63,707 nucleotides of DNA from an uncultured Candidatus Melainabacteria bacterium (GTDB taxonomy: Bacteria > Cyanobacteriota > Vampirovibrionia > Gastranaerophilales > Gastranaerophilaceae): NCBI GenBank assembly GCA_934757245.1, contig CAKVLH010000011.1:1-63707 (forward strand), given 5' to 3'. A program made the position numbers and the translations under genes. Below, piece after piece: positions 44,446-53,071 of the stretch. Every line of letters begins with the position of its first letter. The stretch's first letter is position 1. The notes beneath the pieces are model-generated. The model saw nothing but the letters and a program-made list of their open reading frames with translations, made no database searches and was not told the DNA's origin.

Positions 44446-45770
44446 TAAACTCTCCCATTTTGTATTTGAGAAGCTGTAATTTGGTCTATACCCGCTTCTG
44501 AATCATCATATCTATAAATTTTACCGCCAAGATTTCTAATCTTGTACTCAAATTCTTCGTAACCTCTATCAATGTGATGCAATTTTTCAACAATAGTTTC
44601 ACCTTGAGCCATTAAACCTGCAATAACTAAAGCAGCACCTGCTCTCAAGTCGCTAGCTGCTACTGTTGCGCCTGTTAAATGTTTTACACCTTTAACAATT
44701 GCATGATTTCTATCTTGATGAATATCAGCACCCATTCTTCTTAAATCAGGCACTTGCATAAATCTGTTTTCATACAAGCTTTCTGTGATAATTCCAACAC
44801 CGTTTGAAGTGGTTAGCAAAGTCATTGCTATAGCCTGCAAATCTGTTGGGAAACCAGGGTATGGTTGAGTTACAAAATTGATAGACTGCAATCTGTTTTT
44901 GCAGCTTACTTCAATTGTTGTAGGTTCAACCAACTTAATACTTGCGCCCATTTTGATTAATTTATCATTAAAGAATGTTAAATGTGCAGGATAAACATTT
45001 CTTATTATAGCTTTACCTTTTGTCGCAACAACGGCAGCCATAAAAGTACCTGCTTCAATTCTATCCGGAATCGTTGTATACTCTGCAGAATGTAAATTTT
45101 CAGCTTTAACTCCGTTGATTAGAATTTCAGAAGTGCCGGCACCTGTAACATCAGCACCAATTGTATTTAAGAAGTTTGCTAAATCGATAATTTCAGGTTC
45201 TTGGGCTGCATTTTGAATTCTCGTAGCACCTTCTGCTAAAACCGCAGCAAGCATCAAGTTTTCAGTTGCACCAACTGACGGAATATCCAAATAAATATCT
45301 GCACCTACCAATTTTGATGCTTTAGCATGAACGTAACCATTTTCGATTTTTATAGTTGCGCCCAATGCTTCTAAACCTTTAATGTGAAAATCAACTCTGC
45401 GTTCGCCGATTGCACAACCGCCCGGAAGAGCAACAATAGCTTCTCTACAACGAGACATCAACGCGCCTAAAATGATAAATGACGCACGCATTTTACTAAC
45501 GAGTTCATACTTCGCAGTAATTGATGTTATATTTGAAGCATCTATTTCGACAGATTTCTCTTTTTTATCATAAATGTAGTTTGCACCTAAGTCTGAAAGC
45601 ACATTCAGCATAATCTCAACATCTGTAAGTTGAGGTACATTATAGATTTTTGTTTTGCCCTTAACAAGAATAGTCGCAGCTAAAAGTTTTAATACAGCGT
45701 TTTTTGCACCACCGATTGAAACTTCTCCTCTAAGCGTTTCGCCACCTTGTATTTTGAATTTTTCTGCCAA
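44445..45770 (-). CDS. murA: UDP-N-acetylglucosamine 1-carboxyvinyltransferase
   Basis: A 441-residue enzyme of the EPSP-synthase fold, adding enolpyruvate to UDP-GlcNAc, the first committed step of peptidoglycan synthesis. Cys119 in LPGGCAIGERRVD is the fosfomycin target. SIGGAKNAVLKLLAA, GVTE-like segments (VGATENLMLAAVLAEG) and KHLTGATVAASDLRAGAAL also match. Start is TTG at 45770, with GGAGG 4 nt upstream. It is coupled to the RWYD gene. Confidence 0.95.
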   Translation of the reverse strand: MAEKFKIQGGETLRGEVSIGGAKNAVLKLLAATILVKGKTKIYNVPQLTDVEIMLNVLSDLGANYIYDKKEKSVEIDASNITSITAKYELVSKMRASFIILGALMSRCREAIVALPGGCAIGERRVDFHIKGLEALGATIKIENGYVHAKASKLVGADIYLDIPSVGATENLMLAAVLAEGATRIQNAAQEPEIIDLANFLNTIGADVTGAGTSEILINGVKAENLHSAEYTTIPDRIEAGTFMAAVVATKGKAIIRNVYPAHLTFFNDKLIKMGASIKLVEPTTIEVSCKNRLQSINFVTQPYPGFPTDLQAIAMTLLTTSNGVGIITESLYENRFMQVPDLRRMGADIHQDRNHAIVKGVKHLTGATVAASDLRAGAALVIAGLMAQGETIVEKLHHIDRGYEEFEYKIRNLGGKIYRYDDSEAGIDQITASQIQNGRV

Positions 45771-45831
45771 AATTCCTCCAATCTATTATAATCATACAAT
45801 TATTATAACCAAATGTAAAGATGTTATAAAG

Positions 45832-46170
45832 ATGATTTTTTGTAAAATAAGCTTAAAAAAGAAGAAATCATCTAAAAGATTGATTGAAATATTATTTAAG
45901 AGCGATTATTCTAATCATGCGAGGTCTTTTGTGAACAATAACAAGAATCAATTAAAGAAACAAATCCACTTAAAGGAATTACAAATCAAAAAATTACATT
46001 TGCACCAATCATCATCAGATGTTTGCAATCAGCTTTACAATACCCTAATTTTAGAAAAAGCTATATTAAAAAAAGAATTAGAAAAGCTTGAAAAAAATCC
46101 TATTGTAGAAAAAGTTAAAAAAGTTTTTTCAAAGAAAGAAAAACTAATTTGCGATTATTTTAAAAGTTAG
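45832..46170 (+). CDS. Small basic coiled-coil protein (hypothetical)
   Basis: About 112 residues, start taken at the ATG at 45832 as the frame upstream runs into murA. The protein is very Lys-rich (repeats such as KKQIHLKELQIKKLHL) and predicted coiled-coil across about residues 40-95. There is no clear ribosome-binding site. It is not in any family I recognise. The evidence for coding is length and frame only. Confidence 0.5.
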   Translation: MIFCKISLKKKKSSKRLIEILFKSDYSNHARSFVNNNKNQLKKQIHLKELQIKKLHLHQSSSDVCNQLYNTLILEKAILKKELEKLEKNPIVEKVKKVFSKKEKLICDYFKS

Positions 46171-46294
46171 GTATTACATATAAAACATATAATATATTAA
46201 TTGCACTTGTTAATATTTCTTAATAATAAACTTTTAGTTAGCAAATTTTTTATTCACGAGTTTTTATGTGTATGAAAGAAAGGTGTTATTGCTC

Positions 46295-47461
46295 ATGAAT
46301 ATTCAACAAATTTCAAATTTTATACCTAAATTTGCTATAAATAATAATCAAAATTCAAACAATTCTATTACAACAAATTTTGGATTAAAAATGACGTCTC
46401 CATTAGCGCATGATACCGTTGCTTTCAAAGCAACTCCAAAACTTGCGAATAAAATTAATGAGGTTAATAGGACAACAGCAATAAAGGTTCGTAAATTAAC
46501 GGAGCCAAAAGCAAAGAAAGTGTTTAATCTTTTAGATACCGTATTCGGCGATTTGGTTGCAAGTCCCAAATATCCTGATGGTCCGATATTGGAGATTGCA
46601 AAGAGAATAAAATCTGTTGGTTCTATTGAAGAAAAAAGTGGTTCCAGAAATTGGGATAGCATTAATAAAATTCTTGAAAATATGACAGACTTAATTGGAG
46701 CAAAATTAGTTTTAAGAGATTCTAATAAAGCAACTGTAGATAGCGTGCTCGGTAGATTTATTCCTATGATTAAATCTGGAGCGATAGAACTGCTCGAAAT
46801 TGAAAATAAGCGTCCTGCAGTAGTAAAAGGATTACCGGAAATAGAAGCTTCTAAATATGACTATGCTTCAATTAATATGTTGAAAAAAATGGCAACTACA
46901 CAAAACGCTGTTTGGAAAAAAGGTGGCAGCAAGGCAAAAGTTGCAACAAAATTAGACAATGATTTTACTGATGCGAACTACTGTGCAATCCATTATCTAT
47001 TCAGAATTCCGGGTAAAAATCCGGTAACATTTGAACTACAAGTGTTAGGTAATAATACAAATAAATGCAAACATGTAGATGATGCAATTTACAAATTAAT
47101 GGACGGAAAAAATCCTAGTATCTGTTCGGATGAAATGAGAAATCTGTTTGCACCTTTGGCGAAGAATGGTAAGTTCTTTGAAAAAGAACCAAACGCAAAA
47201 GAATTGATTGAAAATGCCAGAGAAAAATTCAATAAATACAGGGGAGAAGTTTTCTTGTTCCAAAGAAAAAAAGCAGACTTACCTTTTACAAGGAAAAAAG
47301 TTAAAGAACAATTCTTGCCAATTCCATACAGATTATTCCCAGAAGAAATTGAACGTAAATACGGCATTTCATCATTAGATTTTGATTTTAATAATATTGC
47401 CAAAATACAACAACGCGCGGAACGTGAAGCTGAAAAAGCGAAAACCGTAAATAGACGTTAA
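46295..47461 (+). CDS. Divergent RelA/SpoT-fold protein
   Basis: A 388-residue protein. Residues 119-270 align with RelA/SpoT synthetase domains: NWDSINKILENMTDLIGAKLVL resembles the segment before and including DLxAVRVIV, NYCAIHYLFRI (His233) resembles YQSLHTSV, and VTFELQV (Glu247, Gln249) resembles LEVQIRT, followed by KCKHVDDAIYK like the EYGIAAHWRYK segment. The basic RFKDYI loop is not conserved. The N-terminus is polar and low-complexity, with HDTVAFKATPK. The start at 46295 has AAAGG upstream. It faces the rsh gene tail to tail. Activity (synthesis, hydrolysis or none) is unproven. Confidence 0.65.
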   Translation: MNIQQISNFIPKFAINNNQNSNNSITTNFGLKMTSPLAHDTVAFKATPKLANKINEVNRTTAIKVRKLTEPKAKKVFNLLDTVFGDLVASPKYPDGPILEIAKRIKSVGSIEEKSGSRNWDSINKILENMTDLIGAKLVLRDSNKATVDSVLGRFIPMIKSGAIELLEIENKRPAVVKGLPEIEASKYDYASINMLKKMATTQNAVWKKGGSKAKVATKLDNDFTDANYCAIHYLFRIPGKNPVTFELQVLGNNTNKCKHVDDAIYKLMDGKNPSICSDEMRNLFAPLAKNGKFFEKEPNAKELIENAREKFNKYRGEVFLFQRKKADLPFTRKKVKEQFLPIPYRLFPEEIERKYGISSLDFDFNNIAKIQQRAEREAEKAKTVNRR

Positions 47462-47490
47462 GAATACTACATACATTTGAAGCTTGTAAT

Positions 47491-49689
47491 TTATTTTGCA
47501 GGCTTCTTTTTTGCTTTTTTGACGGTTTTCTTTGTAAACAATTGTGGCGATGCGCTATAAGACGTTTGAATACGTTTTACGCTATAAACATCCGGCATTG
47601 ATTGAATTGCAGTCATTACTTTTCTTAAAGTATCAATATTATCTAATTCAATTCCAAGTTCAATAATACCGACTTTGCCTTTAGACTTAACATTAGCAGA
47701 AGTGATATTTGTATTGTTATCCGAAACAATTCCAATAACGTCTTTTAGCAAGCCCATTTTTTCAGCAGTTTCAATTCTGATAGTAGTGCTATAAGTTTTA
47801 TTAACATTATTTCCTGACCAATGGATATCCAAAAGTCTTTCAACAGGGATGTTTTCAAGAGTTTTACAATCTAAACGATGGACTGTAACGCCTTTTGAAC
47901 GAGTTACAACACCGACAATTGGTTCTCCCGGAATTGGTGAACAACATCTTGCAAACGAATATAAAAGACCTTCCAAACCAATAATATCTTTTTCAGAAGC
48001 TTTTCTTGGTTTGTGTTGAACTGTTGTTTCCTGTTTTTGAGGTTTTCTTAAACGATTGACGATTTTATTAACCGTTGTTTCACCATAACCCAAAGCTGCA
48101 AACAAATCGTCTGCGCTTACGTAGTTCATTTGTTTTGCAACTTTATCAAATTCGCCGTTTTTTACGTATTCATCAAAAACTGTTTTTGTAAGTTCGTGTT
48201 CAAGATTAGCTTTACCTATATCAATATGATCTTCACGTTTATTTTTCTTGTACCATTGACGAATTTTTGAAGCAGCTTGTTTTGTTACAACAAAGTTTAA
48301 CCAGTCAAGACGTGGTGCTGCAACTTTAGAAGTCATGATTTCAATAATATCACCGTTTTTTAATTTTGTGTCAAGTTGCGCGATACGTCCGTTAATCAAA
48401 GCACCAACAGTTTTATGACCGACATCCGAGTGAATACGATATGCAAAGTCAACAGGTGTTGCACCTTGTGGAAGGTCGATTACATCACCTCCCGGAGTGA
48501 AAGCAAAAACTTGGTCAGAAAATAAATCCAACTTTACAGAGTTTACATAATCTTCCGCATTAGTCGTATCTTTATTGTATTCTACTAATTTTCTCATCCA
48601 AGAGAATTTGATATCAGTAGCCGAATCGGCTTTTTTAGAACCTTTTTCTTTGTATCTCCAATGCGCAGCAATACCATATTCAGCGATTTCGTGCATTTCC
48701 CAAGTTCTGATTTGAACTTCCAAGGGTTTTTGACGAGGGCCAATTACGGATGTATGCAAAGATTGGTACATGTTACCTTTTGGCATCGCAATATAGTCTT
48801 TAAAACGTCCCGGAATCGGTTTAAATTGTGAGTGAATAAGTCCAAGAACTTCGTAACATTCTTTTTCTGTATCAACGATTACACGAACAGCTGTAATATC
48901 GTATAAATCGTGGAAAGCTACATTTAAACGGCGCATTTTGTTGTAAATACTATAATAGTGTTTCGCGCGCCCTGTGATTTGCGCATTAATTCCACTTGCT
49001 TTAACATCTTTTGAAATCTTATCTATCAAAAGTTTAACTGTCATTTCGCGCTCAGCTTTCTTTTGAGAAACAAGTTGAGCAATTTCATAGTATTTATCAG
49101 GATGAAGATATTTTAGCGATAAATCTTCGAGCTCAGCTTTAATCTTACCAACACCTAAACGGTTTGCAAGCGGTGCAAAAATATCTAAAGTTTCTTGCGC
49201 AATTCGTTGCTGTTTAACAGGCGTCATATAATTTAATGTTCGCATGTTATGCAGCCTGTCAGCAAGTTTCAGTAAAATAATTCTAACATCACTTGCCATT
49301 GCAATAAACATACGCCTAAAGTTTTCTGCCTGACGTTCTTCAGTTGATTTAAACTGCAATTTACCTAATTTTGTTACACCTTGAACAAGATTAAGTACAT
49401 CTTCGCCAAAAAGTTCTTTAATTTCTTCCGGCTTAGTATCTGTATCTTCCAGAATATCATGCAAGAAACCTGCCATAAGAGTGTGTTTATCAGCTCTTAA
49501 ACCTATTAAGATTTTTACAACTTCCATTGGGTGAATAATGTAAGGTTCTTCTGAAACCCTGTATTGACCGGCGTGAAGTTTTTTTGCAAACTCAAATGCT
49601 TTTTCTAATTCTTCTATATCACTTTCAGCATACTGTTGTTCTACTAATAAAGCTCGAATCTCATCGAATGTAATTACAAATTGTTCCAT
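47491..49689 (-). CDS. relA: Bifunctional (p)ppGpp synthetase/hydrolase (Rsh)
   Basis: A 732-residue long RSH protein. HD hydrolase: HAGQYRVSEEPYIIHPMEV and LMAGFLHDILEDTD (about residues 35-80). Synthetase: IPGRFKDYIAMPKGNMYQSLHT and LEVQIRTWEMHE (about 290-335). TGS: VFAFTPGGDVIDLPQGATPV (about 395-450). ACT at the C-terminus. It makes and degrades ppGpp in the stringent response. The ATG at 49689 is 6 nt after TATAAC, a leaderless geometry. It is convergent with the divergent RelA/SpoT-fold gene. Confidence 0.95.
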   Translation of the reverse strand: MEQFVITFDEIRALLVEQQYAESDIEELEKAFEFAKKLHAGQYRVSEEPYIIHPMEVVKILIGLRADKHTLMAGFLHDILEDTDTKPEEIKELFGEDVLNLVQGVTKLGKLQFKSTEERQAENFRRMFIAMASDVRIILLKLADRLHNMRTLNYMTPVKQQRIAQETLDIFAPLANRLGVGKIKAELEDLSLKYLHPDKYYEIAQLVSQKKAEREMTVKLLIDKISKDVKASGINAQITGRAKHYYSIYNKMRRLNVAFHDLYDITAVRVIVDTEKECYEVLGLIHSQFKPIPGRFKDYIAMPKGNMYQSLHTSVIGPRQKPLEVQIRTWEMHEIAEYGIAAHWRYKEKGSKKADSATDIKFSWMRKLVEYNKDTTNAEDYVNSVKLDLFSDQVFAFTPGGDVIDLPQGATPVDFAYRIHSDVGHKTVGALINGRIAQLDTKLKNGDIIEIMTSKVAAPRLDWLNFVVTKQAASKIRQWYKKNKREDHIDIGKANLEHELTKTVFDEYVKNGEFDKVAKQMNYVSADDLFAALGYGETTVNKIVNRLRKPQKQETTVQHKPRKASEKDIIGLEGLLYSFARCCSPIPGEPIVGVVTRSKGVTVHRLDCKTLENIPVERLLDIHWSGNNVNKTYSTTIRIETAEKMGLLKDVIGIVSDNNTNITSANVKSKGKVGIIELGIELDNIDTLRKVMTAIQSMPDVYSVKRIQTSYSASPQLFTKKTVKKAKKKPAK

Positions 49690-49701
49690 AATATAGTTAT
49701 A
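49690..49701 (-). promoter_or_regulatory. -10-like box with leaderless geometry (rsh)
   Basis: TATAAC (49701-49696 on the minus strand), then 6 nt and the ATG at 49689, with no ribosome-binding site. Confidence 0.45.
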
Positions 49702-49797
49702 ATAGTGTTTTTTTTAGATTTTTTCAAGTAGGAATTTTCGAACTATTGCAAAATATTTTTATTGTATAATAATAAAGTAGTTTTAGGGGAGATAAGA

Positions 49798-50592
49798 ATG
49801 CAAGAAGTTATTGAAAGAAAACCAATCAAAAACATAGATTTTAATTGTGATTTGGCGCAAGCTTACGGTATTTACAAAAACATTCAAGAATATGAGCTTT
49901 TGGATTATGTAAGCTCAGTAAATATTTCTTGCGGTTTTCATGCCGGCGACCCTGTAACTATCAAAGAAGCTATGCTTAAAGCTAAAGAAAAAAATGTTGC
50001 AATCGGTGCGCACATAGGTTTTAATGATATTCAAGGTTTTGGTTACAGACCTGTAGAACTTAAGGAAGATGAACTAGAAGCGCTTGTTGTTTACCAAGTT
50101 GGTGCAATTATGTCTTTTGCTAAAGCTTATGGCTTGAGTATTGAGCATGTACGTCCGCATGGCGCTATGTATAAAATGGCTGGCGAAGATTTTACTTTCT
50201 CCACAAATATTGCTAAAGCTATAAAAAAATGTTCTGACTGGCTTGTTTATATTGCGCCGGTTGGTGATATTACAACAAAAGTGAGTGATTATGTTAATAT
50301 TCAAGTTGCTCAAGAATTAAGTCTTGAAAAAACTTATAATGCAGATTTAACGATTGATTATTCAGTTCCTGATAACACAAATAACTATGAACTAATCAAA
50401 CGTTTCCAACACTTGCTTCACACTTCTCAAATTCGCAACAATCTAGGCGGATTGAGCTTTGCGGAAGTTGATACAATACATTTTTCAAACAAATACAAAA
50501 ATTCTTTAGAGTTAATCCAACAGGCAAGAAATCTTATCACTCCAGCTCCTGTTAACTATATTAACGCTAAAGCTTCAGGATGGGTGGATTAA
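49798..50592 (+). CDS. pxpA: LamB/YcsF family protein, PxpA-like
   Basis: A 264-residue protein of the LamB/YcsF family, subunit A of ATP-dependent 5-oxoprolinase. Family landmarks are IDFNCDLAQAYG (DLNCDLGEG variant), NISCGFHAGDP, IGAHIGFNDIQGFG and HVRPHGAMYKMAG. PxpB and PxpC are absent from the neighbourhood, so oxoprolinase activity cannot be assumed. Start 49798 has GGGGAG upstream, with TATAAT about 25 nt before. It is 2 bp ahead of the YvcK-like gene. Confidence 0.82.
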   Translation: MQEVIERKPIKNIDFNCDLAQAYGIYKNIQEYELLDYVSSVNISCGFHAGDPVTIKEAMLKAKEKNVAIGAHIGFNDIQGFGYRPVELKEDELEALVVYQVGAIMSFAKAYGLSIEHVRPHGAMYKMAGEDFTFSTNIAKAIKKCSDWLVYIAPVGDITTKVSDYVNIQVAQELSLEKTYNADLTIDYSVPDNTNNYELIKRFQHLLHTSQIRNNLGGLSFAEVDTIHFSNKYKNSLELIQQARNLITPAPVNYINAKASGWVD

Positions 50593-50594
50593 TT

Positions 50595-51905
50595 ATGGCT
50601 TTTAATTTTAAAGAAAATGTTGATTTAAAAAAAGATGCAGGCTGGCTTTTACCGGGGTTAGAAGTTAAAAGATGGTTTCTTTTAATTTTCTTAGGCTCAA
50701 TTATGATTGTGCTTGGTTTTATGGTCTTAGCAAATGTTAGACCGATTTATTTAACCTTAGAATTAATCAGAAAAGCAGCTTTAGTTTTGCCTTCAAATGT
50801 TTTAGCGGCAATATTTATACTTATTGGTGGTGCTATATTCTTTAAAGGTTGGCAAAAAACGACTCTATCCATTATGGATATGGATACCTCAAAAGGCAAC
50901 AGTTCTATTTTAGAAAAATTATATAGAAGAAGGATGCTAAATAAAGGTGCTAAAATCGTTGCTATCGGTGGTGGCACAGGGCTTTCAATGCTTCTTCGCG
51001 GTATAAAAAAATATACAAACAATGTTACCGCTATCGTTACAGTCGGTGATGACGGCGGAAGCTCAGGTAGACTTCGTGAAGAAATGGGTGTTTTGCCTCC
51101 AGGTGATATTAGAAACTGCATTGCAGCTTTAGCTGATGATGAAGATATGATTACAGAACTTTTCCAATATCGTTTCAAAAACGGTGAAGGCTTAGAAGGT
51201 CATAGTTTTGGTAATTTGTTCTTGACTGCGCTTTGTGCAATTACAGGTGATATGTTCAGAGCGGTAAAAGAATCTTCAAATGTATTAAATATTAGAGGTG
51301 TGGTTCTTCCTGCGACTTTAGATGACATGAAACTTGCTGCAGAATTTGAAGACGGAAGAATTATTCATGGAGAATCAAACATTCCAGAGGCTCATGGAAA
51401 AATTAAACGATTATTTACAGAACCTGAACATTGTAAAGCATTGCCGGAAGCTATAACAGCGATTAAAGAGGCAGATTTAATTATTCTTGGACCGGGAAGC
51501 TTATATACGAGTGTTATTCCAAATCTTTTGGTAGACGGAATTGTGGAAGCAATAACTAAATCCACAGCAAAAAAGATTTATGTATGTAATATCATGACTC
51601 AACCTGGTGAAACTGACAACTACTCTGTTGCAAGCCACGTAAATGCTTTGATTAGTCATGCCGGCGGTAAGAAAATAATTGATGCTGTACTTGTAAACGA
51701 TAGCTTGCCGGATAATATTTCAGAAGGTTATGCAAAGAGCGGTTCAATTCCTGTAAGATTGGATATGGAAAATATTGCACCGATTGGTATTGAAGTTGTT
51801 TCACAAAAATTACTTCAAGAGAATAAACAAGGACTTGTAAGACACAGTTCGCATAGAGTTGCAAGAGCGGTTTATTATTGGTATAGAAGAACTATTAAAA
51901 GATAA
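50595..51905 (+). CDS. yvcK: YvcK/CofD-like protein with N-terminal membrane anchor
   Basis: A 436-residue protein. Residues 25-100 carry two transmembrane segments (RWFLLIFLGSIMIVLGFM and VLAAIFILIGGAIFF). The C-terminal part is a CofD-like domain: VAIGGGTGLSMLLRGIKKYT, VGDDGGSSGRLREE, PPGDIRNCIAALAD, GHSFGNLFLTAL, ILGPGSLYTSV and NIMTQPGETDNYS. YvcK binds UDP-sugars and aids gluconeogenic growth and wall synthesis in B. subtilis. The anchor is unlike the soluble YvcK. GGTGG precedes ATG 50595. It is co-transcribed with pxpA-like and likely panB. Confidence 0.9.
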   Translation: MAFNFKENVDLKKDAGWLLPGLEVKRWFLLIFLGSIMIVLGFMVLANVRPIYLTLELIRKAALVLPSNVLAAIFILIGGAIFFKGWQKTTLSIMDMDTSKGNSSILEKLYRRRMLNKGAKIVAIGGGTGLSMLLRGIKKYTNNVTAIVTVGDDGGSSGRLREEMGVLPPGDIRNCIAALADDEDMITELFQYRFKNGEGLEGHSFGNLFLTALCAITGDMFRAVKESSNVLNIRGVVLPATLDDMKLAAEFEDGRIIHGESNIPEAHGKIKRLFTEPEHCKALPEAITAIKEADLIILGPGSLYTSVIPNLLVDGIVEAITKSTAKKIYVCNIMTQPGETDNYSVASHVNALISHAGGKKIIDAVLVNDSLPDNISEGYAKSGSIPVRLDMENIAPIGIEVVSQKLLQENKQGLVRHSSHRVARAVYYWYRRTIKR

Positions 51906-51920
51906 AATAGGTCGAAATTT

Positions 51921-52748
51921 ATGAAAACTGTAAACACATTTCAAAGATTAAAAAATAATAACGAAAAAATCACAATGCTAACGGCTTATGATTATTCAAC
52001 AGCCCAAGTTCTAGAACAAGCAGAAATTGACGGGATTTTGGTTGGTGATTCACTTGCAATGGTAGCTTTGGGTTATGAAAATACATATAATATTACAATT
52101 GATGAAATGTTAATCTTTGTAAAAGCGGTTGCTCGCGGTGCTAAAAACTCATTTATTATCGGCGACATGCCATTTATGAGCTACAATTTATCTGTTGCTC
52201 AAGGTTTAGAAAACGCATCAAAAATGATTAAAGCCGGCGCTTCCGGAGTTAAGTTAGAAGGCTGTAATGAACATATTTTATCTTTGATAAAAAGATGTGT
52301 AGAATCCGGTATTCCTGTTTTAGGTCATTTAGGATTTACACCGCAACTTATGAACACAATTGGTGGTCATAAAATTCAAGGTAAAACGTCAGAGAAAATA
52401 GAAGAAATTTTAAAAAGTGCTAAAAAACTTGAAGAAGCAGGATGTTTTGCTGTCGTTTTAGAATTAATGCCTGAAGATAGCGCAAAATATATAACTGAAA
52501 ATTTAACGATTCCAACAATAGGGATTGGAGCGGGGAAATACTGTTCCGGTCAAATTGTCGTTACAGATGATATTTTAGGTAAGTTTACGGATTTTGCACC
52601 AAAATTTGTTAAAAAGTATGCCAACCTGCATGACACAGTCTTAAACGCAGTTGAAGAATATATTGTAGAAGTCAAAAATGAACTTTTCCCTTCTGAAAAA
52701 GAATCTTTTGCACTAAATTTGGAAGAAAAAGAGAAATTAGCAAAGTAA
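51921..52748 (+). CDS. panB: 3-methyl-2-oxobutanoate hydroxymethyltransferase
   Basis: A 275-residue TIM-barrel enzyme of pantothenate synthesis. Segments: MLTAYDYSTAQVLEQAEIDGILVGDSLAMVALGYENT, FIIGDMPFMSY, GASGVKLEGCNE, GHLGFTPQ and TIGIGAGKYCSGQIVVTDDILG (usual GIGAG...DGQVLV). It lies 15 bp after yvcK-like. The partner panC follows 323 bp downstream, beyond a repeat block. Confidence 0.95.
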   Translation: MKTVNTFQRLKNNNEKITMLTAYDYSTAQVLEQAEIDGILVGDSLAMVALGYENTYNITIDEMLIFVKAVARGAKNSFIIGDMPFMSYNLSVAQGLENASKMIKAGASGVKLEGCNEHILSLIKRCVESGIPVLGHLGFTPQLMNTIGGHKIQGKTSEKIEEILKSAKKLEEAGCFAVVLELMPEDSAKYITENLTIPTIGIGAGKYCSGQIVVTDDILGKFTDFAPKFVKKYANLHDTVLNAVEEYIVEVKNELFPSEKESFALNLEEKEKLAK

Positions 52749-53071
52749 TTACTAGGATACAGGCATAACTTCAAATCTTTGTGTTTTTTTTGTTATATTT
52801 ATGTTGTTTTCCCTTACGGGTCAACACCTCACCCTAGCCCTGTCTTGGATTATTCGGGATGTCGGCGGAGTAACGTCCGACCTCCACCTTACGGGCTTAC
52901 GCCCTACCGAAAATCCGTTCTCCTACAAGGAGAGGAAATGACCGATATTTGTTTATGTAAAGGCTAAATACATTTATGTTCTTACTTCTTAACAAGAAAA
53001 TAAATATTGCGCCAAATCCTTCTGGTGCTATAATTATTTATGTATTAAAGGGAGTTATAGAGGGATACTAT
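52749..53071. repeat. Repeat block between panB and panC
   Basis: The gap contains CACCTCACCCTAGCCCT and CTCCTACAAGGAGAGG (52811-52937), parts of the CCCTAACCCTCTCC family with an inserted GC-richer segment (about 52860-52915). TATAAT at about 53028 and AGGGA near 53059-53064 probably serve panC. No coding frame is evident. Confidence 0.6.

Noticed and set aside
52779..52967. 62-residue frame between panB and panC
   Set aside because: It is made of intergenic repeat sequence.
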